64,000 nucleotides of DNA from Terriglobia bacterium (lineage in GTDB: Bacteria > Acidobacteriota > Terriglobia > Terriglobales > Acidobacteriaceae): assembly GCA_020072845.1 (NCBI GenBank), contig JAIQGF010000010.1, forward strand, positions 1 to 64,000, given 5' to 3'. How positions within the stretch are numbered: position 1 is the stretch's first letter; every line of letters begins with the position of its first letter. The position numbers were made by a program, and so were the translations under genes. This document shows, piece by piece, positions 17,997 to 26,446 of this stretch. The notes beneath the pieces were generated by a model, which was not told the origin of the DNA, did no database searches, and saw only the letters and a list, made by a program, of their open reading frames with translations.

Positions 17997-18161
17997 AGCT
18001 TATTCCGAGGTGGGCCCCGGCGCTTCGCCGGGGCTGCGCCTGAAATACCGCCACCTTGATGGAGCGCGGGCGCCGCCCCCGCCACAACCATAGCCCTGTG
18101 TCCTGCGTCACCGCAGGCCCGCAGAACTCTCGTTGAACATTGTCCGTTTCCGGAGGAAGAC

Positions 18162-18638
18162 ATGCGCGGCAATGAACAAGTCATCGAGCAGCTGAACGCT
18201 GCTCTCAGCGCCGAATTAACCGCGATCGTTCAATACATGGTGCAGGCCGAGATGTGCCACAACTGGGGTTACGCCCGGCTGGGGGACGAGATCAAGCAGC
18301 AAGCCATCGGCGAAATGCACCACGCCGAAGGCCTCATCGAACGCATACTTTTTCTCGACGGCCAGCCCGCTGTCAAGGTGGCGCTCAAGCCAAAGATCTC
18401 CATGAAGGTGCAGGCAATCCTCGAAGACAATCTGAAGGATGAGAGGGACGCCGTTCACCAATACAACGCGGCCGCCAAGGTGTGCGTGACCGCCGGCGAC
18501 AACGGCTCGCGCGAGCTCTTCGAGCGGATGGTCAAGGACGAAGAGGGCCACACCGACCATCTGGAAGGCCAACTCGAGGCCATCGGCCAGATGGGCCTGG
18601 AGAACTGGCTCACGCAGCAGCTCAAGTCGGGCAAGTAG
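18162..18638 (+). CDS. bfr: Bacterioferritin
   Basis: This haem-containing ferritin stores iron as a 24-mer. The 158-aa protein has the four-helix ferroxidase ligands: Glu in LSAELTAI, Glu and His in GEMHHAEGLIERILFL, Glu in LKDERDAV, and Glu and His in DEEGHTDHLE. The Met in GEMHH matches the haem-ligand Met52 of E. coli Bfr, supporting Bfr rather than non-haem ferritin. A strong GGAGGA precedes the ATG. No Bfd ferredoxin gene is adjacent. Confidence 0.96.
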   Translation: MRGNEQVIEQLNAALSAELTAIVQYMVQAEMCHNWGYARLGDEIKQQAIGEMHHAEGLIERILFLDGQPAVKVALKPKISMKVQAILEDNLKDERDAVHQYNAAAKVCVTAGDNGSRELFERMVKDEEGHTDHLEGQLEAIGQMGLENWLTQQLKSGK

Positions 18639-18756
18639 TCCAAGAATTCCGCGTCTCAGATCAGCTTTCGGCCGCGCGGGCGGCCGCGCGTGTGCGCTGC
18701 CGAAAGAGAACCGCGGATTTACCGGGCTCTCACGGACCGGAAATGGAGAATTATCG

Positions 18757-18792
18757 CTTCTGATCCGCGTCGATCCGCGAAAATCCGCGGTT
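18757..18792. repeat. GATCCGCG iterations
   Basis: Three imperfect copies of a GATCCGCG-like unit end in TCCGCGG, within the 160-bp spacer between bfr and the convergent M28 peptidase gene. Confidence 0.6.
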
Positions 18793-18798
18793 AGTTTC

Positions 18799-21189
18799 CT
18801 ATTTCCCCGCGCTCTCCAGCGCCGCCGCAGCCTCGTCAATCACCTTGGCTTCGCTCTGTAAGACCTGGCCGGCGCGCACCATCTGCTCCTCCGCCTGCTT
18901 CCACTGCTTCTGCTCGATCGCCTCGCGCACGCCGGGGATGGTCTTGACGCCGTATCCGGTGTACAACCCCGGCGCGTAGATCTGGTGGCGGAACCACGGG
19001 CGGTTCGGCAGTCCGTCGGGCAACGTCATGGCGCGCTCGCTCTGGATGATTTTCGCGTTCACGCTTGCCAGCGAAGTCCGCGCTGCGCCGCCATTCGGTT
19101 GCGCTTTGCGCAGGGCGGCGCCATAGCGTTCGGTGCTGCGTTGCAACGCGTCCAGCCCGTTTTGCAGCGGGGCAAAGTTCAGGAACGGCGGCACCGCTTC
19201 TTTCGACGGTGGAACGTACGGCTTGCGCGGGTCCGACGTCGCCGCGAACATTCCCTCGTCAAGCTCGCGGTTGCGCTCCACGATCTGGTTGCGCTCGTCG
19301 GTGGCGAGCTTCTGCAATTCGTCAACGTAGGTCTTGATCGCGGTCGCAAAATTGGCGAAGTTGAAGGGCAGCAGCTCGGCATCCGCCAGCCGCATCATCG
19401 CCGTGCCGCCAGTCTGGGCTAACGCGCGTGCGTACACGAAGTCGGTGTCGGAGAAATGCGTGTACCAGTAGAAGTCGTCGTAGACGGAGTGATAAATCCC
19501 GCCATCGTCTTCGCCGTCGTAGCCGATGTTCAGCGAAGCGATGCCGAGGTGGTCGAGGAACACGGTGTAGTCCGACCCCGAGCCCAGCGCGTCCAGGTGC
19601 AATACGCCCTTCGTGCGGAGTTCTTCGACCGACTGGTCGGATGACCGCGGCCGGCCGCTGCGGCGCTGCGTCGGCTCCTGCTGCCGCTCCGTCGCACGCT
19701 TGATTCGCAGCAATTGCAGCCGCTTCCACACCGAAATGTTCTTCTCCGGGTCGGTGATGTCGCGCGCCACATCGTTGAGAAACTGCTCCAGCGTGTGCGA
19801 ACCGATCAGGCTGAGATAGCCGCGCCCGTTGCCGTCGGAATTGATGTAGGCGACGGCGTGCTGCTGCAACTCCGGCGCGTGCGCCTCGGCCCACTCGGTG
19901 GAGCCGAGCAGTCCTGGCTCTTCGCCGTCCCACGCGGCGTAAATCATGGTCCGCTTCGGCTTCCAGCCCTGCTTCAGAAGTTCGCTGATTCCGCGCAGCT
20001 CTTCCATCTCACCCACCAGGCCGGAAATCGGGTCCTCGGCGCCGTTGACCCAACCGTCGTGATGGTTGCCGCGGAGCACCCATTCGTCCGGATACTTCGA
20101 GCCGGGGATGCGCACGATGACGTCGTTCACCGGCTTGCGGTCCCAATTCGATTTCACCGCCAGGTGCACCTTCGACGCGCCCGGCCCCACGTGGTAGGTG
20201 AAGGGCAACGCGCCACGCCAGTTCTCCGGCGCGACCGGCCCGGATAGATTTTCCAGCAGTGGCGTCGCGTCGGCGTAGGAGATCGGCAGCACCGGAATTT
20301 TGGTGAGCGTCTTGACCTGGTTCAGCGGCAGGCGTTTCGCCTCCGGGGTTGCGCCCACGCCCGGCGTGAGCGGATCGCCGGGATAGATCGGCATGTCCAT
20401 GACGCTGCCGCGCTGCACGCCGTCCTTGGGACGGAACGGCCCCTTGGGAAATACTTCGCCTTCGAAGTAGCCGTCCTCGCGAGGGTCGGAATAAATGATG
20501 CACCCGACCGCGCCGTGCTCGGCCGCAACCTTGGGCTTGATGCCGCGCCACGACTGCCCGTAGCGCGCGATCACGATCGCGCCTTTCACCGAAATGCCCA
20601 GCCGCTCAAGCTGCTCATAATCCGCGGGCACGCCGTAGTTGACGTACACCAGCGGCGCAGTCACGTCGCCATCCGCGGAGTACGCGTTGTAGGTGGGAAG
20701 CTGCTCGGCGTGCTGATTGCTCGTGGCATCGCCGGGCACCGTCGGCTCCTGCAGCCTGGCCGTAAACTTCACCGGTTCGAGCAGTTCAACAACCCGCTGC
20801 TTCGGCGTCGGGAACAGGACTTCAAAGGTTTCGATGTGCGCGTCCAGTCCCCACGACTTGAACGTGCTCAACAGCCACTGCGCGTTTTCCTGGTCGTAAG
20901 GCGAGCCCACGTGGTGGGGACGCGCCGACAACCGCTGCATGTAATCGCGCGCGCGGCCCGGCTCGGGGAGGGCGCGGAACTTCGACTCCCAGTCGCGCTC
21001 GGTGCGCGCGTCCGCGTCCGAATAGCCGCGCATGCGCCGGCCCGGTCCCTGCGGCTCGTCCGGTTCGGTATTCGGCCCCGGCGCTTGCAGCGTGGCCGCC
21101 GGAACATTCGGCTGCTGCGGCGCCTGCGACTTGGCTGTCATCACAAACAAGAAAGCGCAAAAAACCAATACCGCTCCAAGACGCCGCAT
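18799..21189 (-). CDS. M28 metallopeptidase, glutamate carboxypeptidase II-like, secreted
   Basis: The protein has about 796 aa from ATG 21189, which follows GTGGAGG at good spacing; a longer reading has no ribosome site. A signal peptide (MRRLGAVLVFCAFLFVMTAKSQA) comes first, then a PA domain with YVNYGVPADYEQL. The M28 zinc-peptidase domain follows: GNHHDGWVNGAEDP (His, Asp), WDGEEPGLLGSTEW (Glu pair), INSDGNG (Asp) and IYHSVYDDFYW (His). The last 150 residues form a transferrin-receptor-like dimerisation domain. The architecture equals that of human GCPII. The substrate is unknown; a di-/carboxypeptidase is likely. Confidence 0.92.
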   Translation of the reverse strand: MRRLGAVLVFCAFLFVMTAKSQAPQQPNVPAATLQAPGPNTEPDEPQGPGRRMRGYSDADARTERDWESKFRALPEPGRARDYMQRLSARPHHVGSPYDQENAQWLLSTFKSWGLDAHIETFEVLFPTPKQRVVELLEPVKFTARLQEPTVPGDATSNQHAEQLPTYNAYSADGDVTAPLVYVNYGVPADYEQLERLGISVKGAIVIARYGQSWRGIKPKVAAEHGAVGCIIYSDPREDGYFEGEVFPKGPFRPKDGVQRGSVMDMPIYPGDPLTPGVGATPEAKRLPLNQVKTLTKIPVLPISYADATPLLENLSGPVAPENWRGALPFTYHVGPGASKVHLAVKSNWDRKPVNDVIVRIPGSKYPDEWVLRGNHHDGWVNGAEDPISGLVGEMEELRGISELLKQGWKPKRTMIYAAWDGEEPGLLGSTEWAEAHAPELQQHAVAYINSDGNGRGYLSLIGSHTLEQFLNDVARDITDPEKNISVWKRLQLLRIKRATERQQEPTQRRSGRPRSSDQSVEELRTKGVLHLDALGSGSDYTVFLDHLGIASLNIGYDGEDDGGIYHSVYDDFYWYTHFSDTDFVYARALAQTGGTAMMRLADAELLPFNFANFATAIKTYVDELQKLATDERNQIVERNRELDEGMFAATSDPRKPYVPPSKEAVPPFLNFAPLQNGLDALQRSTERYGAALRKAQPNGGAARTSLASVNAKIIQSERAMTLPDGLPNRPWFRHQIYAPGLYTGYGVKTIPGVREAIEQKQWKQAEEQMVRAGQVLQSEAKVIDEAAAALESAGK

Positions 21190-21277
21190 CCATCCTCCAC
21201 CATGAAGAAAAAGGTCGCGCCACGACTTACCCCAAGCCGCGGGCGTGCAGAACCGCGAATTATAGAACATCGACTTA

Positions 21278-21300
21278 CCACGGAGACACGGAGACGCCGA
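21278..21300. repeat. CACGGAGA iterated unit
   Basis: Two to three copies of an ACCACGGAGA-like unit lie in the 120-bp spacer 21190-21309. Confidence 0.5.
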
Positions 21301-21309
21301 GCGCGTCCG

Positions 21310-21816
21310 CTACTCGCGCGGAAGCTCCCAGCGCGTCGGGCTGCTGGCAAATTCCTTTTCCGTCCATGCCAGCACGACTCGCGGCCGCAGCCTGACCAGC
21401 AACATCTCGCCCGGCGCGTCGCTCAGCCGCATTTTGTATTTCCTGGCGTAGGCCTCATCAATCGGCTTCATCATCGCGCGATTGGTCACCTCTTCCGCCA
21501 TCCCTTCCAGGATCACCGCTTCTTTTTGCAGCTCGAGGTGAATCACCATCGCCGGATTTGCCAGGATGTTGCGCGCCTTGCGCGAACTACGGTCGGTCCC
21601 GAAGTACACCGCCCCGTCCACCCACACCGCCCAAACCGGCACGGTGTGCGGGCGCCCGTCGGGGCACGTGGTGCAGACCCAGTAGTTATGCGCGTTGGCG
21701 ATCTTTTTCTCGACCTCCGCCCACGCCAGCATGCCCTTGCTTCCCTTCGGCATGCCGTAGCCTTTTGGCATCCGTGGACGGCTGCGTTTCGGTTTCTGTC
21801 CCCGCCTGTTTCCCAT
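21310..21816 (-). CDS. Pyridoxamine 5'-phosphate oxidase-fold protein
   Basis: The 168-aa protein starts at ATG 21816 (MGNRRGQKPKRSRPRMPKGY). After a basic N-terminal tail it has the PNPOx-like split barrel. ATTDPDG-like positions read CTTCPDGRPHTVPVWAVWVDGAVYF, then GTDRSSRKARNILANPAMVIHLE and the VILEGMAEEVTN strand follow. Such proteins bind flavin, F420 or haem, and the cofactor is not evident here. The basic tail is unusual for a plain oxidase. It is divergent from the polyprenyl synthase gene. Confidence 0.85.
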   Translation of the reverse strand: MGNRRGQKPKRSRPRMPKGYGMPKGSKGMLAWAEVEKKIANAHNYWVCTTCPDGRPHTVPVWAVWVDGAVYFGTDRSSRKARNILANPAMVIHLELQKEAVILEGMAEEVTNRAMMKPIDEAYARKYKMRLSDAPGEMLLVRLRPRVVLAWTEKEFASSPTRWELPRE

Positions 21817-21897
21817 AGCGCTCGTACTATTCACGAACATCCGCGCCGTGACAAGCGCACTAGCGGGTCGTAATCTGACTGCTATACTGACGCGTTT

Positions 21898-22779
21898 ATG
21901 CTTGCCGACATTCTGGAAAAAGGACGTGCGATCACCGATGAAGCGCTGGAGCGGCTGCTGCCTGCGGCGACGCAGTACCCCGCCTCCATCCACCAGGCGA
22001 TGCGGCACAGCGTCTTCGCCGGGGGAAAGCGGCTGCGGCCGATCCTCTGCATCGAGGCGGCTCGCATGGTCGGCAAGGTGCTGCCCCTCGGCATCGAAGA
22101 ACTCGGCGCCGCGCTGGAAATGCTGCACACCTATTCGCTCATCCACGACGATCTTCCCGCGCTCGACAATGACGACCTGCGCCGCGGCCGTCCCACCTGC
22201 CATAAAGTATTCGGCGACGCGATTGCCATCCTCGCCGGCGACGCGCTGCAGACTTACGCGTATGAAGTTCTGGCGCGGATGTCGTGCCCCGCCGAGGCGC
22301 GCATCCGCATCATCGAGCAGATCGCCCACGCCACCGGCACCATCGCCGGCATGATCGGCGGCCAGGTCATGGACCTGGAGGCCGAGCACAAGAAGCCCGA
22401 CGCGGAAACCCTGGAATATATTCACCGCTCCAAGACGGCGGCGCTGATCACCGCCAGCGTGGTGAGCGGCGGGATTTACGCCGGCGCCACCGAAACCGAG
22501 GTCGCGAAATTGCGCTCCTTCGGTTTGAAAGCCGGCCTCGCATTCCAGATCGCCGACGATATTCTCGACGTCACGCAATCTTCCGAGCAGTTGGGCAAAA
22601 CCGCCGGCAAGGACATGGCGGCCGAGAAGGCCACCTACCCGGCGCTGTTCGGAATTGAAGCGTCATCACGGAAGGCGGATGACCTGGTCATCTCCGCGTG
22701 CTTGCAGTTGGATCCCTTCGGCGACCGCGCCAACACGCTCAAGTCGCTGGCGCGGTTCCTGGTGCAGAGAAAAAAATAA
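21898..22779 (+). CDS. ispA: Geranyl/farnesyl diphosphate synthase-type prenyltransferase
   Basis: This trans-prenyl synthase condenses IPP with allylic diphosphates. The 293-aa protein has the first Asp-rich motif in HDDLPALDNDDLRRGRPT and the second in FQIADDILDVT, plus GGKRLRPILC near the N-terminus, fitting bacterial FPP synthase. No ribosome site is visible. A TATACT -10-like box ends 10 bp before the ATG, so a leaderless transcript is possible. Chain length cannot be fixed from sequence alone. Confidence 0.92.
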   Translation: MLADILEKGRAITDEALERLLPAATQYPASIHQAMRHSVFAGGKRLRPILCIEAARMVGKVLPLGIEELGAALEMLHTYSLIHDDLPALDNDDLRRGRPTCHKVFGDAIAILAGDALQTYAYEVLARMSCPAEARIRIIEQIAHATGTIAGMIGGQVMDLEAEHKKPDAETLEYIHRSKTAALITASVVSGGIYAGATETEVAKLRSFGLKAGLAFQIADDILDVTQSSEQLGKTAGKDMAAEKATYPALFGIEASSRKADDLVISACLQLDPFGDRANTLKSLARFLVQRKK

Positions 22780-22894
22780 CCACAGAGGACACGGAGGTTT
22801 TCTGATTCATATCTTCTCCGCCGCGCATCTTTCAGGAAACGCGAACAAGCTGAAGCGAAATGAACAATTCACCAACCTCTGTGCCCCCTGTGGT
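22780..22894. repeat. Inverted pair CCACAGAGGACACGGAGG ... CCTCTGTG.CCCTGTGG
   Basis: The first arm is at 22782-22799 and the second at 22875-22894, with about 75 bp between. The second arm lies inside the annotated N-terminus of the next gene, where it would encode the residues PTSVPPV. Confidence 0.75.
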
Positions 22895-23657
22895 TGACAT
22901 TCTTAGTATTGCCGCTCACCGCGACGACGCCGAGCAGACCTGCGGCGGCACGCTGCGGAAGATGGCGGCGCTCGGCCATCGCACCGGCATCCTCGACCTC
23001 ACCCGCGGCGAGATGGGCACGCGCGGCACCGCCCAGGACCGCGAGCGCGAAGCCGCCGAAGCCGCCCGCATCCTGAAAGTCTCCTGGCGCGGCGCTCTCG
23101 ACATTCCCGACGGCCGCGTCGAAAACACGTTCGACAACAAGCTGAAAGTCGCCTCCGTCATTCGTGCGTTGCGCCCGCGCGTCGTCATTCTTCCCTACTG
23201 GCAGGGCCGCCATCCCGATCACTACACCTGCTCCACCCTGGGCTACGAAGCGTGCTTTCTCGCCGGCCTGACCAAGCTCGATGTGTCGCCGGTGCGCGCC
23301 GACTCGCTCGCCATCAACGTCGGCCCGGCTGACCCCTTGACCACTGGCCACTCCCCGCACCGCCCGTTCAAGATTGTTTACGCGACTCTCTATTACGACA
23401 TCCGCCCCACGTTCGTCGTCGACATCACCGACCAGTTCGAAGCGCGCTTGGAGGCGCTGATGGCCTACAAGTCGCAATACACCGACCAGCAGGCCGGGAG
23501 CGGGCTGTTTCCACAGCACGCGGAAATCCGGACGCGCCTGGAAACCATGGCGCGCTTCTACGGCTTGCTCGCCGGCGTCACCTACGCCGAGCCGTTCCTG
23601 CAAAAGGAAGTCGGGCTGGTGGAGGACGTGACGGCAATTCCGGTCGCCTCAATCTGA
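22860..23657 (+). CDS. bshB1: BshB1-like bacillithiol biosynthesis deacetylase
   Basis: This LmbE/PIG-L-family zinc deacetylase would remove acetyl from GlcNAc-malate during bacillithiol synthesis. It has 265 aa from ATG 22860. The zinc motif reads AAHRDDAEQTCGGTL, with Arg where AHPDD usually has Pro; His and the second Asp are kept. LTRGEMGTRGT and GRHPDHYTCSTLGYEACFLAGL fit BshB1 rather than generic LmbE. The first ten residues are encoded by a spacer repeat; GTG 22890 (VVDILSIAAH) is an alternative start. bshA and bshC are not in the window. Confidence 0.85.
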   Translation: MNNSPTSVPPVVDILSIAAHRDDAEQTCGGTLRKMAALGHRTGILDLTRGEMGTRGTAQDREREAAEAARILKVSWRGALDIPDGRVENTFDNKLKVASVIRALRPRVVILPYWQGRHPDHYTCSTLGYEACFLAGLTKLDVSPVRADSLAINVGPADPLTTGHSPHRPFKIVYATLYYDIRPTFVVDITDQFEARLEALMAYKSQYTDQQAGSGLFPQHAEIRTRLETMARFYGLLAGVTYAEPFLQKEVGLVEDVTAIPVASI

Positions 23658-23679
23658 ATGGTGAACGCGGGTACGATTG

Positions 23680-23733
23680 TGTATCAGGGCGCGGCTTCAG
23701 GTAGCGGCACGACTTAAGTCGTGCCCTGATACA
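23680..23733. repeat. Double palindrome TGTATCAGGGC / GGCACGACTTAAGTCGTGCC
   Basis: A perfect 20-bp palindrome lies at 23706-23725. TGTATCAGGGC at 23680-23690 and its exact complement at 23723-23733 form an outer pair. The core matches the two hairpins at 4890-4953. Confidence 0.8.
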
Positions 23734-23796
23734 AAGGGTAGGTTTGCGCCCACGCGCCACGCTGTTATACCGTAACCAGTTTCCGGTGATCCCTTG

Positions 23797-25503
23797 ATGG
23801 CAGACCGTACCCAGCAGACCGCATCTTCGGCCGCTAACAGCGTCATCGAATCCCGCGTGGACGCCACTTCGGCGCGCTTCGAGAAGAACATGCGCGCCAT
23901 GGCCGACCTGGTCGCCAGTATCCACAACGAGGAAGAAGAAATCCGCCAGGGCGGCGGCGCGAATGCGATCGAGGCGCAGCACAAGAAGGGCCGCCTCACC
24001 GCGCGCGAGCGGCTTGCCCTGCTGCTCGATTCCGGCAGCGAGTTCTTCGAGATCGGCGCTTACACCGCCTTCGGCATGTACGAAGAGTGGGGCGGCGCGC
24101 CGGCGGCGGGCGTCGTCACCGGCCTCGGCCGCATTCACAGCCGGCTGGTCATGCTGATCGTCAACGATGCCACCGTGAAAGCGGGCGCCTTCTTCCCCAT
24201 GACCTCGAAGAAGGTGATCCGGGCGCAGAACATCGCGATTGATAACCGCATCCCGACCATCTACCTGGTGGACTCCGCCGGCGTCTTCCTTCCTTTGCAG
24301 GAAGACGTTTTCCCCGACACCGACGATTTCGGCCGCGTCTTCCGCAACAATGCCGTCATGACCGCCATGGGCATTCCGCAGATCGCCGCCATCATGGGGA
24401 TGTGCGTCGCCGGCGGCGGCTACCTGCCGGTGATGTGTGACAACGTCCTGATGACCGACGGCAGCGGACTCTTCCTCGCCGGGCCCGCCCTGGTACAAGC
24501 GGCCATCGGGGCGACGTATTCCGCGGAAGAACTCGGCGGCGCCGCCATGCATTCCGCAATCAGCGGCACGATTGATTTTCACGAGCCTAACGACGAAGCC
24601 TGCCTGGCGCGCATCCGCTCGCTGGTGGAGAAGATGGGCTACCGCCGCCTCTCCCCGTTTGATCGCAAGAAACCGGAGGCGCCGCTCTACGCCGCCGAGG
24701 AAATTTACGGCATCTACGAATCCGATCCCGCGCGTCCCTACGACATGAAGGAAATCATCGCGCGCATCGTGGACGGCAGCCGCTTCGACGAGTACAAGGC
24801 CGAGTACGGCAAGACGGTGCTCTGCGGTTACGCGCGCATTGGCGGCTTCGCCGTCGGTATCGTCGCCAACCAGAAGCAGCACCAGCAGCAGATTGACGAG
24901 TCGGGCCACAAGCGCATCGAGTTCGGCGGCGTCATCTACACCGAGTCGGCGGAAAAGGCCGCGCGCTTCATCATGGACTGCAACCAGAACCTGGTGCCGC
25001 TCGTCTTCCTGCACGACGTCAATGGATTCATGGTCGGGCGCGACGCCGAGTGGAGCGGGATCATCAAGGCAGGCGCGAAGATGGTGAATGCCGTGTCGAA
25101 TTCCGTGGTGCCGAAGATTACCGTGATTATCGGCGGCTCGTTCGGCGCGGGACATTATGCGATGTGCGGCAAGGCTTACGATCCGCGCTTCCTGTTCGCC
25201 TGGCCAACCGCGCGATACGCCGTCATGAGCGGTGATTCGGCGGCGGGCACGCTGGCCGAAATCAAGATCAAGCAACTGGAACGCGGCGGCAAGAAGCTGA
25301 GCGACGAGGAAAAGAAAGAGCTGTTCGACTCGGTGAAGAAGACCTACGACGAACAGATCGACCCGCGCTACGGCGCCGCCCGCTTGTGGATTGACAAGAT
25401 TATTGACCCGCTGGAGACCCGCGACGCCATCACCCGCGCGCTGGAAGCCGCCGCGCTGAACCCGGAGGTGCCGGAGTTCAAGGTGGGAGTTTTACAAACC
25501 TGA
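23797..25503 (+). CDS. Acyl-CoA carboxylase carboxyltransferase subunit, MCC-beta-like
   Basis: The 568-aa protein transfers carboxyl from biotin to an acyl-CoA. It has the two crotonase-like halves of the carboxyltransferase. The N-terminal part contains KKGRLTARERLALLLDSGSEFFEIG and GMCVAGGGYLPVMCD. The C-terminal part contains ANQKQHQQQIDESGHKR and IGGSFGAGHYAMCGKAYDPRF. Adjacent HMG-CoA lyase and enoyl-CoA hydratase genes suggest 3-methylcrotonyl-CoA carboxylase (leucine breakdown), though geranyl- or propionyl-CoA cannot be excluded. The biotin-carrying alpha subunit is not in the window. ATG 23797 is preferred over the TTG before it. Confidence 0.85.
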   Translation: MADRTQQTASSAANSVIESRVDATSARFEKNMRAMADLVASIHNEEEEIRQGGGANAIEAQHKKGRLTARERLALLLDSGSEFFEIGAYTAFGMYEEWGGAPAAGVVTGLGRIHSRLVMLIVNDATVKAGAFFPMTSKKVIRAQNIAIDNRIPTIYLVDSAGVFLPLQEDVFPDTDDFGRVFRNNAVMTAMGIPQIAAIMGMCVAGGGYLPVMCDNVLMTDGSGLFLAGPALVQAAIGATYSAEELGGAAMHSAISGTIDFHEPNDEACLARIRSLVEKMGYRRLSPFDRKKPEAPLYAAEEIYGIYESDPARPYDMKEIIARIVDGSRFDEYKAEYGKTVLCGYARIGGFAVGIVANQKQHQQQIDESGHKRIEFGGVIYTESAEKAARFIMDCNQNLVPLVFLHDVNGFMVGRDAEWSGIIKAGAKMVNAVSNSVVPKITVIIGGSFGAGHYAMCGKAYDPRFLFAWPTARYAVMSGDSAAGTLAEIKIKQLERGGKKLSDEEKKELFDSVKKTYDEQIDPRYGAARLWIDKIIDPLETRDAITRALEAAALNPEVPEFKVGVLQT

Positions 25504-25585
25504 TCGGGTGATCCGGTGATCGGGTGATCGGGCGATCTAAAAAACAATTGGCCGCTGATGAACGCAGATGCACGCAGATCAACCA
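25501..25585. repeat. TGATCGGG array and CGCAGATGCACGCAGAT unit
   Basis: At 25501-25537 there are four to five imperfect copies of TGATCGGG starting at the stop codon of the preceding gene. At about 25556-25580 a GAACGCAGATGCACGCAGAT repeat follows. No gene is seen between 25504 and 25759. Confidence 0.75.
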
Positions 25586-25686
25586 CTTATCAAATGACCA
25601 AGCGTTCGCGGCAGATTGGGGAAACTCGGCATCGTCCGCGCGGCGGTGGCCGGAGCTTGATCACGCGTCCCCCGGGGACGCTTGAT

Positions 25687-26339
25687 GGCAGCCCAGCGAT
25701 TTATCGCTGGGTACGCGCATCCCAAAACCCGGTCAGTCCGGCAGGACGGTTGAAAAGCAATGCCGCATGCTCTCGTCAACAATCGCGTGCACGTGATCTT
25801 CAGCACCAAGGGACGGCAGAAGCTCATCCCGGAAGATACTCAGCCCCGCTTATGGGCGTTCATGGGCGGAATCGCCCGAAAAAATGGTTCCACGGCAGTG
25901 GCCGTCGGCGGTACGTACGATCATGCCCACGCATTACTGGCGATTCCTGCCACGATGCCTTTGGCCAAAGCCGTTCAACTGATCAAGGGCGGCTCCTCCA
26001 AGTGGTGCAACGAGAATCTTCAATGCCGCTTTGCCTGGCAGGAAGGTTACGCCGCGTTGAGCGTGAGCGCGTCCCAAAAGGACGTTGTCGTGCGTTACAT
26101 TTGCAACCAAAAGGAACACCATGCAAAACACACGTTTGAGGAAGAACTGCTTCAGTTGCTAAAGAAGAGCGGAATCGATTTTGATCCCAATGACGTGTTC
26201 GGATGAGTTCTCAATCGTCCTGCCGGACTCTTTCGCGACTGGTGCATCATTACCCAGCGATGAATCGCTGGGCTGCCTTCAATCGCCCTCCGGGCTTGGG
26301 GTGGTGAATCGCTGGGCTGCCATCAATCGCCCTTCGGGC
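25687..26339 (+). mobile_element. REP-associated transposase unit (REPtron-like)
   Basis: The transposase gene is bracketed by a 19-bp inverted repeat with one mismatch (25735-25753 and 26211-26229). Outside these lie REP-like palindromes: CCCAGCGATTTATCGCTGGG at 25692-25711 and CCCAGCGATGAATCGCTGGG at 26253-26272. A further half-copy lies at 26308-26321. The 14-mer GGCAGCCCAGCGAT occurs upstream on the plus strand and twice downstream on the minus strand. The unit sits between two leucine-pathway genes. Confidence 0.8.
25760..26206 (+). CDS. REP-associated tyrosine transposase (IS200/Y1 family)
   Basis: The 148-aa HUH single-strand transposase family member carries RVHVIFSTKGRQKLI at the N-terminus, as in Y1 transposases. 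The HUH motif reads DHAHALLAI, and the catalytic Tyr lies in VRYICNQKEHHAKHTFEEEL. Solitary Y1 transposases flanked by REP palindromes are thought to spread or process those palindromes. Residue patterns are intact, so it may be active. Its base composition is lower in GC than the metabolic genes on both sides, consistent with acquisition. Confidence 0.9.
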   Translation: MPHALVNNRVHVIFSTKGRQKLIPEDTQPRLWAFMGGIARKNGSTAVAVGGTYDHAHALLAIPATMPLAKAVQLIKGGSSKWCNENLQCRFAWQEGYAALSVSASQKDVVVRYICNQKEHHAKHTFEEELLQLLKKSGIDFDPNDVFG

Positions 26340-26372
26340 TTTGCTCGGAGTTGATGGAACAAGAGACGATCC

Positions 26373-26446
26373 GCGTTCATCCGCGTTCTGCAGCGGCAAA
26401 TTGGTTTCACCGACAACCGATAACCGATGACCGACAACCTGAAACT
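26373..26446. repeat. ATCCGCGTTC and ACCGACAACCGATA iterated units
   Basis: Two ATCCGCGTTC copies (about 26370-26390) are followed by four ACCGAYAACC-like copies (26410-26446). The last copies include the ATG and first codons of the next gene (Met-Thr-Asp-Asn). Confidence 0.7.
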
